Assembly (NCBI GenBank): GCA_002293535.1
Contig: DBDK01000007.1
Location: forward strand, 51,308-115,307
Source of the DNA: Alistipes sp. UBA934
GTDB taxonomy: Bacteria; Bacteroidota; Bacteroidia; Bacteroidales; Rikenellaceae
DNA length: 64,000 nucleotides
Reading direction: 5' to 3'
The translations under genes were made by a program, and so were the position numbers. Shown here piece by piece: positions 58,198 to 64,000 of this stretch (positions are counted from its first letter, which is position 1; each line of letters starts with the position of its first letter). The notes below the pieces were generated by a model. It ran no database searches. It was not told the DNA's origin and saw only the letters and a list, made by a program, of their open reading frames with translations.

Positions 58198-59268
58198 ATG
58201 AAAAGATCGGTTTTAGTTTTGGTTCTGGTGGTTTTGGCGGCCTGTGCACCCAGAGATCCGAACGCGTGGACTCTGAGGGGCGAAGTGAAGGGTGTCGATG
58301 GGGTGGTGGGGCTGTTTTTGAGCGACGATATCAGAATTCCGGCTATGCCTGAAAGCCTGAATATTACGGACGGAGAATTCGATTATACAGGCGAGGTGGA
58401 TCATCCGATGATCGCCCAGATGCTCTACATCGACGACGACGGATTGTACAATATGTTAGGTACTTTCGTGGTCGAACCGGGTGCGAATCTTAAAATTAAG
58501 GGCGATCTGTCGTGGAAACAGCCGGCGAAGGGCTATGTATCAGGAGGACGTACAAATAACCGTCTGAGTGCGTTTTGGAAGACGATCGACAAGCTGGGAG
58601 AGGGCGAAATGACTCCTGAAAAACAGGATGAACTGGAGCGCCTGAGCCTCGAATATGTCGATGGGAACACGGATAATCTGGGTGGTGTGTTTATGCTCTT
58701 TCAAATGAGTACGACCGGCAGTGGAAACATCGTGCCGACGGAACAGGTAGTGGCAAGGTTTGGGAATTTTACGCCCGAAATGCAGGCTACGGTTATGATG
58801 ACCGAAATCGGCAGAAGGATCGAGCAGGCCAAGGCAAAAGAGGCTGCTTTCGAGGGGAAATATCTTGAGATCGTTAGCACGACTCCCGATGGCGAAGAAC
58901 TGAAACTTTCGGATATCATTGCGGCCAACCGATTCACTCTGGTAGACTTTTGGGCTTCGTGGTGTGGCCCCTGTCTGGCCGAATTGCCGTTTTTGAAAGA
59001 AACATATTCTGAGTATCACGATCTTGGATTCGAGATTTTCGGAGTTTCGCTCGATGACGACGGGACGGCGTGGCGTAAGGCAATCGCCGACAATGAGATG
59101 ATATGGCCCCAAGTCGGCTCGATGATGGGCTGGAAAGAGCCTGCCGCCGAACTCTACGGTGTGCGCTCCATACCGGCCAGTTGGCTCATCGATGCCGATG
59201 GCAAGATAGTTGCACGAAATCTACGCGGCAAAGCGGTTGCCGAAAAACTTAAAGAATTGATGCAATGA
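58198..59268 (+). CDS. TlpA-like thioredoxin lipoprotein with DUF4369-type N-terminal domain
   Basis: 356 residues; lipoprotein signal MKRSVLVLVLVVLAAC with Cys16. An N-terminal beta-rich domain (about 20-120; WTLRGEVKGVDGVVGLFL...) of the DUF4369 type is followed by a helical linker and a thioredoxin fold with FWASWCGPCLAELPFLKETY. The WCGPC motif suggests a thiol:disulfide oxidoreductase at the envelope. The next gene encodes a shorter paralogue overlapping by 4 bp; both end in NLRG...L.EL. Confidence 0.88.
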   Translation: MKRSVLVLVLVVLAACAPRDPNAWTLRGEVKGVDGVVGLFLSDDIRIPAMPESLNITDGEFDYTGEVDHPMIAQMLYIDDDGLYNMLGTFVVEPGANLKIKGDLSWKQPAKGYVSGGRTNNRLSAFWKTIDKLGEGEMTPEKQDELERLSLEYVDGNTDNLGGVFMLFQMSTTGSGNIVPTEQVVARFGNFTPEMQATVMMTEIGRRIEQAKAKEAAFEGKYLEIVSTTPDGEELKLSDIIAANRFTLVDFWASWCGPCLAELPFLKETYSEYHDLGFEIFGVSLDDDGTAWRKAIADNEMIWPQVGSMMGWKEPAAELYGVRSIPASWLIDADGKIVARNLRGKAVAEKLKELMQ

Positions 59269-59747
59269 AAAAACTGTTTTTATTCGTTGCGATGGCCCTT
59301 GTGATGACGGCCTGCAACGCACAAACGGGCGAAAAATTTAAAGAGATCGAAGGGCTCGCTTCGCCTGATGGTCAGGAAATTAAACTCTCGACGGTGGTTG
59401 CGGAAAACAAGTATACGCTGCTCGATTTCTGGGCGTCGTGGTGTGGGCCTTGTATGGCCGAGCTGCCGTACCTGAAGGCCGCATACGAGGAGTATCATCC
59501 TAAGGGTTTCGAGATTTACGGTGTGTCGTACGATGATGACGGTGCGGCTTGGCGCTCGACGATCACCGGTCAGGGGATGAATTGGGTGCACGTGAGCGCG
59601 CTTAAGGGCTGGGAATGTCCCACGCAAAAACTCTACGGAGTGAACTCGATCCCACGTAACTATTTGATTAACAGCAAAGGAGTAATCGTTGCCGAAAACT
59701 TGCGTGGTGAGGCTCTGGCTGCGAAGTTGGCAGAACTTCTGAAGTAG
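59265..59747 (+). CDS. TlpA-like thioredoxin lipoprotein
   Basis: 160 residues; signal MKKLFLFVAMALVMTAC with Cys17, then a single thioredoxin domain with DFWASWCGPCMAELPYLKAAYEEYHPKGFEIYGVS (split). It is clearly a paralogue of the C-terminal domain of the preceding protein (same WCGPC, YGVxSIPxxxLI and RGxAxxxKLxEL pattern), consistent with tandem duplication. Stops 4 bp before the convergent tyrS stop. Confidence 0.88.
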   Translation: MKKLFLFVAMALVMTACNAQTGEKFKEIEGLASPDGQEIKLSTVVAENKYTLLDFWASWCGPCMAELPYLKAAYEEYHPKGFEIYGVSYDDDGAAWRSTITGQGMNWVHVSALKGWECPTQKLYGVNSIPRNYLINSKGVIVAENLRGEALAAKLAELLK

Positions 59748-59751
59748 CAAA

Positions 59752-61059
59752 TTACTCAGCTACAATCAGATAGTAGTTCTTTTTACCTTTCTGTACGAGC
59801 AGATATTTGCCGGCTATCAGGTCGGTTTCGCTGATGGTTTGTGATGTGTCCTCGACCTTTTCCTTGTTGAGCGATATGCCACCACCCGCTATCAATTTGC
59901 GCAGCTCTCCTTTCGACGGAAAAACGGGAACCGTCTCCACGAGAAAATCTACTATGTTGGCTCCCAGCGTATTGCTTGTTGGGACTTTGTATGTTGGTAC
60001 GCCCTCGAAAACCGCCAGCAGGGTCTCTTCGTCAAGTTTTTTGAGGGTCTCGGCAGTTGAACCGCCAAACAGGATTTGCGACGCCTCGACTGCTTTTTCG
60101 TATTCGGCAGCAGAGTGTATCATCGTTGTAATCTCCTGAGCAAGACGCTTTTGTAATGGGCGAAGGTGAGGCGCGTCATCCTGCTCACGGATGAGGCTGT
60201 CGATCTCATCGCGACCCAGCATCGTGAAAATCTTTACGTAACTCTTAGCATCCTCGTCACTAGTGTTGAGCCAAAATTGATAAAACTTGTAAGGAGAGGT
60301 GTAACGTGCGCTAAGCCAGATGTTTCCGCTTTCGGTTTTGCCGAATTTAGTCCCGTCGGCTTTCTTGATCAAAGGGCAGGTAAGCGCATAGGCCTCGCCA
60401 CCTAACTTTCTGCGTATCAGCTCGGTACCTGTAGTGATATTGCCCCATTGGTCGCTGCCGCCAAGTTGCAATCGACAGTCCATCGTCTCGAACAGATGCA
60501 AGAAATCGTAACCCTGAACGAGTTGGTAGGTGAATTCGGTGAACGACATTCCCTCACCCTCACCGTCAAACCGCTTTTTGACAGAGTCCTTGGCCATCAT
60601 ATAATTGACAGTCACCAACTTACCAATGTCACGAATAAATCCGAGGAAGGTCATCTCACGCATCCAATCGTAATTATTGACCATAACGGCGGCATTTGGA
60701 GCGGCGGTTAAATCGCCGTCGGCGTTCCGACCGAAATCCAGAAGGCGTGCGAGTTGTTGCTTGATCGCTTCCTGGTTGTGGCGCAGGGTAGGTTCGTCCA
60801 ACAGATTACGTTCCAACGACTTACCGCTGGGGTCGCCAATCATACCTGTTGCCCCGCCAACCAATGCGATGGGCTTGTGGCCGCAACGTTGAAAGTGCTT
60901 GAGTATCATTACACTAACAAGATGGCCAATATGTAACGAGTCGGCTGTCGGGTCGATGCCGACGTACGCCGTGCCCATACCTTTAGCCAGATATTCTTCG
61001 GTTCCGGGCGTGAGATCGTGGATCATCCCGCGCCACCTAAGTTCATTGACGAAATTCAT
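59752..61059 (-). CDS. tyrS: Tyrosyl-tRNA synthetase
   Basis: Class I synthetase charging tRNA-Tyr. 435 residues: [16 protein letters not shown] (HIGH at 43-46), [29 protein letters not shown] (KMSKS equivalent), and a C-terminal S4 domain ([32 protein letters not shown], split). Residues 111-118 (RNADGDLT) between LLDFG and [13 protein letters not shown] are an insertion encoded by a palindromic element copy; relatives have a short acidic loop there. It lies 41 bp downstream of dnaX, a gap almost filled by another element copy. Confidence 0.95.
   Translation of the reverse strand: MNFVNELRWRGMIHDLTPGTEEYLAKGMGTAYVGIDPTADSLHIGHLVSVMILKHFQRCGHKPIALVGGATGMIGDPSGKSLERNLLDEPTLRHNQEAIKQQLARLLDFGRNADGDLTAAPNAAVMVNNYDWMREMTFLGFIRDIGKLVTVNYMMAKDSVKKRFDGEGEGMSFTEFTYQLVQGYDFLHLFETMDCRLQLGGSDQWGNITTGTELIRRKLGGEAYALTCPLIKKADGTKFGKTESGNIWLSARYTSPYKFYQFWLNTSDEDAKSYVKIFTMLGRDEIDSLIREQDDAPHLRPLQKRLAQEITTMIHSAAEYEKAVEASQILFGGSTAETLKKLDEETLLAVFEGVPTYKVPTSNTLGANIVDFLVETVPVFPSKGELRKLIAGGGISLNKEKVEDTSQTISETDLIAGKYLLVQKGKKNYYLIVAE
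60709..60732 (-). repeat. Palindromic element, in-frame in tyrS
   Basis: Minus strand GGTCGGAACGCCGAC followed by GGCGATTTA: the best-preserved copy and the one I use as consensus. Translated as GRNADGDL inside a surface loop of TyrRS. Confidence 0.9.
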
Positions 61060-61076
61060 AAGATAGTGATTATCAA

Positions 61077-61100
61077 TTTAATCGCTGCCGACGTTCCGGC
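61077..61100 (-). repeat. Palindromic element at the dnaX 3' end
   Basis: Directly after the dnaX TAA stop the minus strand reads GCCGGAACGTCGGC then AGCGATTAA. Relative to consensus the T-A pair of the stem is C-G, and the innermost pair is G-T wobble. The rest of the dnaX-tyrS gap is only about 17 bp. Confidence 0.75.
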
Positions 61101-62798
61101 TTATTCGAGTTCTAATTCAAGTGTTTTTCTTAGTGTTGTCAGTTCGGGGTTTTGCTCGACCAGATGGCGCAATTTGTCCTCAACTTTTATTGGCTTGGAC
61201 GCTTTAATAGTATCATCCACAATTACTTCAAGTTCTATGATGCCGGTCACTTTTGCGATCCGGACAAGTAACTGGAGAGTTTCGGTACGTTGGCGCAAAA
61301 CCTCGTCTCGAAGCGCTTCCGAGGCCACGCGAATGCGAATTATCGCACTCGTCGAGCTGTCAGAGGCGGGCATCATTACTTCCATTGTTTCGTAAGCGAC
61401 CCCTATTCGAGGGCGCTCTGTGGCCAGTTTGGTGAGAAATTCAGCACGTGAGGCCTCGATTTTTTCCTGTGCTGCGGTATCAATTGGGGTGATGGTCGGC
61501 TCATTGGTCGAAGGGGCGGCAGCGGTATTGCCGTTCATTATCTCGCTAATGGGAGTGCCAAACCGGGCGGCAGGGGCCGGGGATGTAACGATCGGCGTAT
61601 GCGCGGTTTCGGGCTCAGGCTTGGGTGCAGCAGGCTTCGACACAGGTTGAGCGGGCGGCACAACGGGAGCGGCGGTTGGTATTGAGGCCGCAACTTGTTG
61701 AGTCACAGGCTTCATTCCGCAGAGCTTCATCAGGGCCAACTCAACAAGCAGGCGCTGGTTCGTGGCAATGCGAATTTTGGCATCGAGCTCGGTCAAAAGC
61801 GCGATACCGGAGAACAGAAAATCGATATCCGTGCGGGTAGCCTGAGCCTTATAGCGGTCAAGTAGCGAACCGGTAACATCCAGAAGTTCAGCCGTTTGAT
61901 CATCACGGGCAACCAGCAGATCGCGAAGGTGTGAGCTCAGGCCGGCCATAAAAGTCTGCCCCGAAAAGCCTTGAGCCAGCACGCGGTCGAACATCAAAAG
62001 AGCCGCCCCGTAATCGCCCGCAATGAGCTGATCGACGGCATCGAAATATGTGTCGTAATCGAGTATATTAAGTGATTGAGCCACATCCTTATAGCGAAGA
62101 GCAGGGCCGCAAAATGACACCGCCTTGTCGAACATCGAAAGTGCGTCGCGCATACCCCCGTCGGCCTTACGGGCGATGAGATTGAGAGACTCATCGTCAT
62201 AAGTAACACCTTCTGTATCCGATATATACTTCATATAATCGACCCCGTCGGCAACACGAATCCGATTGAAATCGAAAATCTGGCAACGCGACAGGATAGT
62301 GGGTATGATTTTATGCTTTTCAGTGGTGGCGAGGATGAAAATTGCGTGCGCAGGTGGCTCCTCAAGCGTCTTGAGGAATGCATTAAACGCCTGAGCAGAA
62401 AGCATATGAACCTCGTCAATGATGTAGACACTATAGCGCCCGATTTGAGGTGGAATGCGCACCTGGTCTGTTAGATTGCGAATGTCCTCGACAGAGTTAT
62501 TCGACGCCGCGTCGAGCTCGTGTATGTTGAAAGAGCGCCCCTCGTCGAAACTGCGGCACGACTCACACTGCCCACAAGCCTCGGCGTCATTGTTGGGATT
62601 AAGGCAGTTAATTGCCTTGGCAAAGATCCTTGCACAGGTGGTTTTGCCCACTCCGCGCGGTCCGCAAAACAGATAGGCGTGAGCCAATTGGCCGCGCGAG
62701 ATGGCGTTTTGCAACGTTGCCGTGATGTGGTTTTGGCCCACGACCGACCGGAACGTCGCCGGACGATATTTTCGGGCTGAAACGATAAAGTTTTCCAT
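61101..62798 (-). CDS. dnaX: DNA polymerase III subunit gamma/tau
   Basis: Clamp-loader ATPase. From the ATG at 62798 (MENFIVSARKYRPATF), 8 nt from a TACTTTTG box, it has 565 residues. Walker A GPRGVGKTT (46-54), zinc cysteines Cys65, Cys75, Cys78 and Cys81, Walker B and DEVHMLS, and sensor ATTEKHKIIPTILSRC (split). A Pro/Ala-rich linker (about 390-460) leads to a tau-like C-terminal domain with RIRVASEALRDEVLRQ. A slippery poly-A frameshift signal for a short gamma product is not obvious. Confidence 0.95.
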   Translation of the reverse strand: MENFIVSARKYRPATFRSVVGQNHITATLQNAISRGQLAHAYLFCGPRGVGKTTCARIFAKAINCLNPNNDAEACGQCESCRSFDEGRSFNIHELDAASNNSVEDIRNLTDQVRIPPQIGRYSVYIIDEVHMLSAQAFNAFLKTLEEPPAHAIFILATTEKHKIIPTILSRCQIFDFNRIRVADGVDYMKYISDTEGVTYDDESLNLIARKADGGMRDALSMFDKAVSFCGPALRYKDVAQSLNILDYDTYFDAVDQLIAGDYGAALLMFDRVLAQGFSGQTFMAGLSSHLRDLLVARDDQTAELLDVTGSLLDRYKAQATRTDIDFLFSGIALLTELDAKIRIATNQRLLVELALMKLCGMKPVTQQVAASIPTAAPVVPPAQPVSKPAAPKPEPETAHTPIVTSPAPAARFGTPISEIMNGNTAAAPSTNEPTITPIDTAAQEKIEASRAEFLTKLATERPRIGVAYETMEVMMPASDSSTSAIIRIRVASEALRDEVLRQRTETLQLLVRIAKVTGIIELEVIVDDTIKASKPIKVEDKLRHLVEQNPELTTLRKTLELELE

Positions 62799-62806
62799 TA
62801 TGACTA

Positions 62807-62814
62807 CAAAAGTA
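62807..62814 (-). promoter_or_regulatory. -7 box of dnaX
   Basis: TACTTTTG on the minus strand, ending 8 nt before the dnaX ATG. This suggests that dnaX is transcribed from its own promoter, separate from the small-RNA candidate further upstream. Confidence 0.55.
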
Positions 62815-62831
62815 CAAAAATCGTCACACAT

Positions 62832-62923
62832 AAAAAAGCAGAAAATCGAAGAACGATTCACATCGCTTCGATTCCCTTAACTAACCTAAAACTACTAACC
62901 TTTATGAAACTCTGAGAATTTCA
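62832..62923 (-). ncRNA. Candidate small RNA upstream of dnaX
   Basis: Minus strand: TTG (62956-62958), a 20-nt spacer and TATCTTTG (62928-62935) form a strong Bacteroidetes promoter; transcription would begin near 62923. After about 50 nt containing GGTTAGTAGTTTTAGGTTAG (no open frame of any length), AATCGAAG and CTTCGATT (62844-62851, 62866-62873) form an 8-bp stem followed by T6 at 62832-62837, a textbook intrinsic terminator. The predicted transcript is about 92 nt and ends before the dnaX promoter. I do not recognise the family. An alternative is a dnaX attenuator leader, though dnaX has its own -7 box. Confidence 0.55.
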
Positions 62924-62927
62924 ACGA

Positions 62928-62958
62928 CAAAGATAAGTGGAAAAATGTTACGAAACAA
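62928..62958 (-). promoter_or_regulatory. Promoter of the candidate small RNA
   Basis: TTG at 62956-62958, 20-nt spacer, TATCTTTG at 62928-62935 on the minus strand. No coding frame of reasonable length starts within 100 nt downstream. Confidence 0.55.
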
Positions 62959-62960
62959 CT

Positions 62961-62990
62961 AATTCTTAAAAAAAATTAAGAATTTTTTAA
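62961..62990. terminator. AT-rich hairpin between small-RNA promoter and tRNA promoter
   Basis: AATTCTTAA (62961-62969) and TTAAGAATT (62976-62984) form a 9-bp AT-rich stem followed by T-rich sequence on the plus strand. There is no obvious upstream plus-strand transcript for it to end; it may block read-through or be a protein-binding site. The remaining 62799-63070 sequence shows nothing else I can name. Confidence 0.3.
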
Positions 62991-63047
62991 AAAAACTTAA
63001 TATAGGTGATTTTTGGGCGGGTTTGTGATTGATTTGAAAAAATTGTT

Positions 63048-63055
63048 TACCTTTG
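63048..63055 (+). promoter_or_regulatory. -7 box of tRNA-Leu
   Basis: TACCTTTG ends 15 nt before the tRNA 5' end; TTTG at 63022-63025 with a 22-nt spacer could be the -33 element, slightly longer than ideal. Confidence 0.5.
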
Positions 63056-63070
63056 TCGCCCTATCGCTGC

Positions 63071-63154
63071 GCCCGGATGGCGGAATTGGTAGACGCGTTG
63101 GTCTCAAACACCAATGACTGAAAGGTTGTGCCGGTTCGATCCCGGCTCCGGGTA
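63071..63154 (+). tRNA. tRNA-Leu (anticodon CAA)
   Basis: 84 nt class II tRNA. Acceptor GCCCGGA pairs with TCCGGGT (a G-U first pair), D-arm GGCGGAATTGGTAGACGC, anticodon stem-loop TTGGT-CTCAAAC-ACCAA giving anticodon CAA (reads UUG), variable arm TGACTGAAAGGTTGT, T-arm GCCGG-TTCGATC-CCGGC, discriminator A. The 3' CCA is not encoded in full (ACA follows). Confidence 0.96.
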
Positions 63155-63159
63155 CAATA

Positions 63160-63197
63160 AAAACCGCAATTCGTTGATAATCAGCGATTGCGGTTTT
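63160..63197 (+). terminator. Intrinsic terminator after tRNA-Leu
   Basis: AAAACCGCAAT (63160-63170) and ATTGCGGTTTT (63187-63197) form an 11-bp stem with a 16-nt loop, followed by T-rich sequence; 5 nt after the tRNA. Confidence 0.8.
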
Positions 63198-63209
63198 CTC
63201 GTTTTGGTT

Positions 63210-63231
63210 TTTGCACCACATTTGCACCACT
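63210..63231 (+). repeat. Tandem 11-bp direct repeat downstream of tRNA-Leu
   Basis: TTTGCACCACA followed directly by TTTGCACCACT. It lies just past the tRNA terminator and 75 bp from a DinD-like gene. It could be an integrase arm site or an attachment-site part; this is inference. The rest of 63232-63305 shows no gene or motif that I recognise. Confidence 0.5.
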
Positions 63232-63305
63232 CGTCGCCGATTTCGGGAAATTACGGATATTTTTTTGAGTGTTGAGGCAGGGTGTCCGTGCCTCGCAGGA
63301 AGCGA

Positions 63306-64000
63306 CTATTTTTTAAGCACCTTTTTCGCGCTCAACGGGCTGACGACCTTTTGCCCTGTTTGGGCTTCCAACTCTTTGCGGGCAAGTCCGGCGACATTAC
63401 CGCCACGTTTGGCGATGCGTTTGCTGTGTTCGAGAGTTTGCGGTTCCTCGATTTTGGAAATATCCTTTGTCGAGGCTTCGGCAAGCATATTCAGGATCAG
63501 CTCCGTATTTGTCATATTGTCCCGCAAATTCTCCTTTTTAAGCCCCTTATACGCTTTGTATTCCCGTGTGGTCTTACCCGCCCACGCTTGGGTAATTATG
63601 TCCGTGAGCAACCCGAATTGATGGTCTTGGATGCCTCGTGCCTTCCATTCGTCGGTCAGTTCCTTGCGTACCTCAATGGATTTGATGCGTTGGTTTATCC
63701 AATTTTCGGAATAGCCCATACGCAGGTATTGTGCCATCGCCCTGTCTATGGTTATTTCAGGGTCTTGCATCTCGTCCAACCTCTCGCGCCCCAACTGTGC
63801 CAACCACAGCTTAAACGGCTCGGCTTTGGGCGATGGGATGGACTGAATGAGGCGAAAAAGTTGCTCTACATCGGCGACGTCGGTCATTCGCATTTTGCCA
63901 TCAGGGGCGAGCATTTTCAAACCGTTACAATTTGTAACGGTTTGGTTTCCCTCGTCCATTAGCCTCTTTTTCAGCACTCTCCAATAGGTTTGAGGGTTGG
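63306..64000 (-). CDS. DNA damage-inducible protein D-like / Bro-N protein, 5' end outside window
   Basis: At least 231 residues; the frame stays open to the right edge, so the start is not in the window and GTG at 63977 is not a convincing start. Motifs QTYWRVLKKRL, MRMTDVADVEQLFRLIQSIPSPKAEPFKLWLAQLG (split), AMAQYLRMGYSENWINQRIKSIEVRKELTDEWKARGI (split), ENLRDNMTNTELILNMLAEASTKDIS (split) and KRGGNVAGLARKELE match DinD and Bro-N/antirepressor proteins. The E. coli member is SOS-inducible and inhibits RecA; relatives are common on phages and mobile elements. Confidence 0.85.
   Translation of the reverse strand, partial: NPQTYWRVLKKRLMDEGNQTVTNCNGLKMLAPDGKMRMTDVADVEQLFRLIQSIPSPKAEPFKLWLAQLGRERLDEMQDPEITIDRAMAQYLRMGYSENWINQRIKSIEVRKELTDEWKARGIQDHQFGLLTDIITQAWAGKTTREYKAYKGLKKENLRDNMTNTELILNMLAEASTKDISKIEEPQTLEHSKRIAKRGGNVAGLARKELEAQTGQKVVSPLSAKKVLKK

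Noticed and set aside
62740..62775. CCGGAACGTCGCCGG near the dnaX start
   Set aside because: It encodes the conserved KYRPATFRSVVGQ segment, and the stem does not match the element.
62997..63230. 77-codon minus-strand frame across the tRNA-Leu gene
   Set aside because: It is the antisense translation of the tRNA and its terminator (GAGIEPAQPFSHW... type), a common spurious frame.
63210..63231. Tandem TTTGCACCAC repeat as a CRISPR remnant
   Set aside because: Two directly adjacent 11-bp units without spacers and without cas genes do not fit a CRISPR array.

Overview
The window reads as a chromosome segment of a Bacteroidota bacterium, most likely of the order Bacteroidales; a Rikenellaceae-like lineage is my inference from gene content and cannot be fixed without a search. 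Supporting signs are: -7 promoter boxes of the TAnnTTTG type in nearly every divergent gap, no convincing Shine-Dalgarno sites, a three-subunit fumarate reductase/succinate dehydrogenase, a GldE-like CBS protein next to a phosphopantetheinyl transferase, many Lys-Lys lipoprotein or secretion signals, and an outer-membrane barrel ending in Phe. Coding density is very high: only 62799-63070 and 63155-63305 are sizeable stretches without a protein gene.

Layout. 1-412: 3' part of panC (minus). 458-4183: DPP III-like metallopeptidase, M23 peptidase and a YhbP-like protein (plus). 4204-5478: glyA (minus). 5532-15559: fabG, recG, a DUF3108 protein, a TPR protein, an outer-membrane barrel, ispG and a WbqC-like protein (plus). 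15535-17286: a GH2-family protein that has lost its catalytic glutamates (minus). 17324-22887: cvpA-like, rsgA, class III aminotransferase, MATE exporter and two L,D-transpeptidases (plus). 22849-39242: one long minus-strand run with PPTase and GldE-like genes at its end and a complete division and cell-wall cluster, read rsmH-ftsL-ftsI-murE-mraY-murD-ftsW-murG-murC-ftsQ-ftsA-ftsZ, mostly with 4-13 bp overlaps. 39305-40120: acyltransferase (plus). 40074-54731: a second long minus run: fthC (short form), tdk, hisG-D-C-B-A-F-IE (no hisH), prmC, a recX-M23 fusion frame, murB, tilS, holA and a class IV aminotransferase homologue. 54798-59747: frdC-A-B plus two TlpA-like lipoproteins. 59752-62798: tyrS and dnaX (minus). 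62799-63200: a candidate small RNA, tRNA-Leu(CAA) and a terminator. 63306 to the right edge: a DinD/Bro-N-type gene, possibly the edge of an element integrated next to the tRNA.

The most striking signal is a dispersed short palindromic element. Its core is a GTCGG-AACG-CCGAC hairpin followed by about GGCGATTTA. At least eight copies occur here, all in sense orientation to a host gene. Four are inserted in the same reading frame inside conserved enzymes (panC, class III aminotransferase, murB, tyrS), giving Arg-Asn-Ala-Asp/Glu-Gly. The others sit at the 3' ends of genes (rsgA, the aminotransferase, glyA/yhbP, dnaX). Paired stem changes between copies suggest selection on the hairpin. This resembles the Rickettsia palindromic elements in behaviour, but I do not recognise the sequence.

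Other points are the RecX-M23 fusion frame, the GH2 pseudo-enzyme, the missing hisH, a compact IspG, very short leaders between -7 boxes and start codons, and the candidate small RNA upstream of dnaX.
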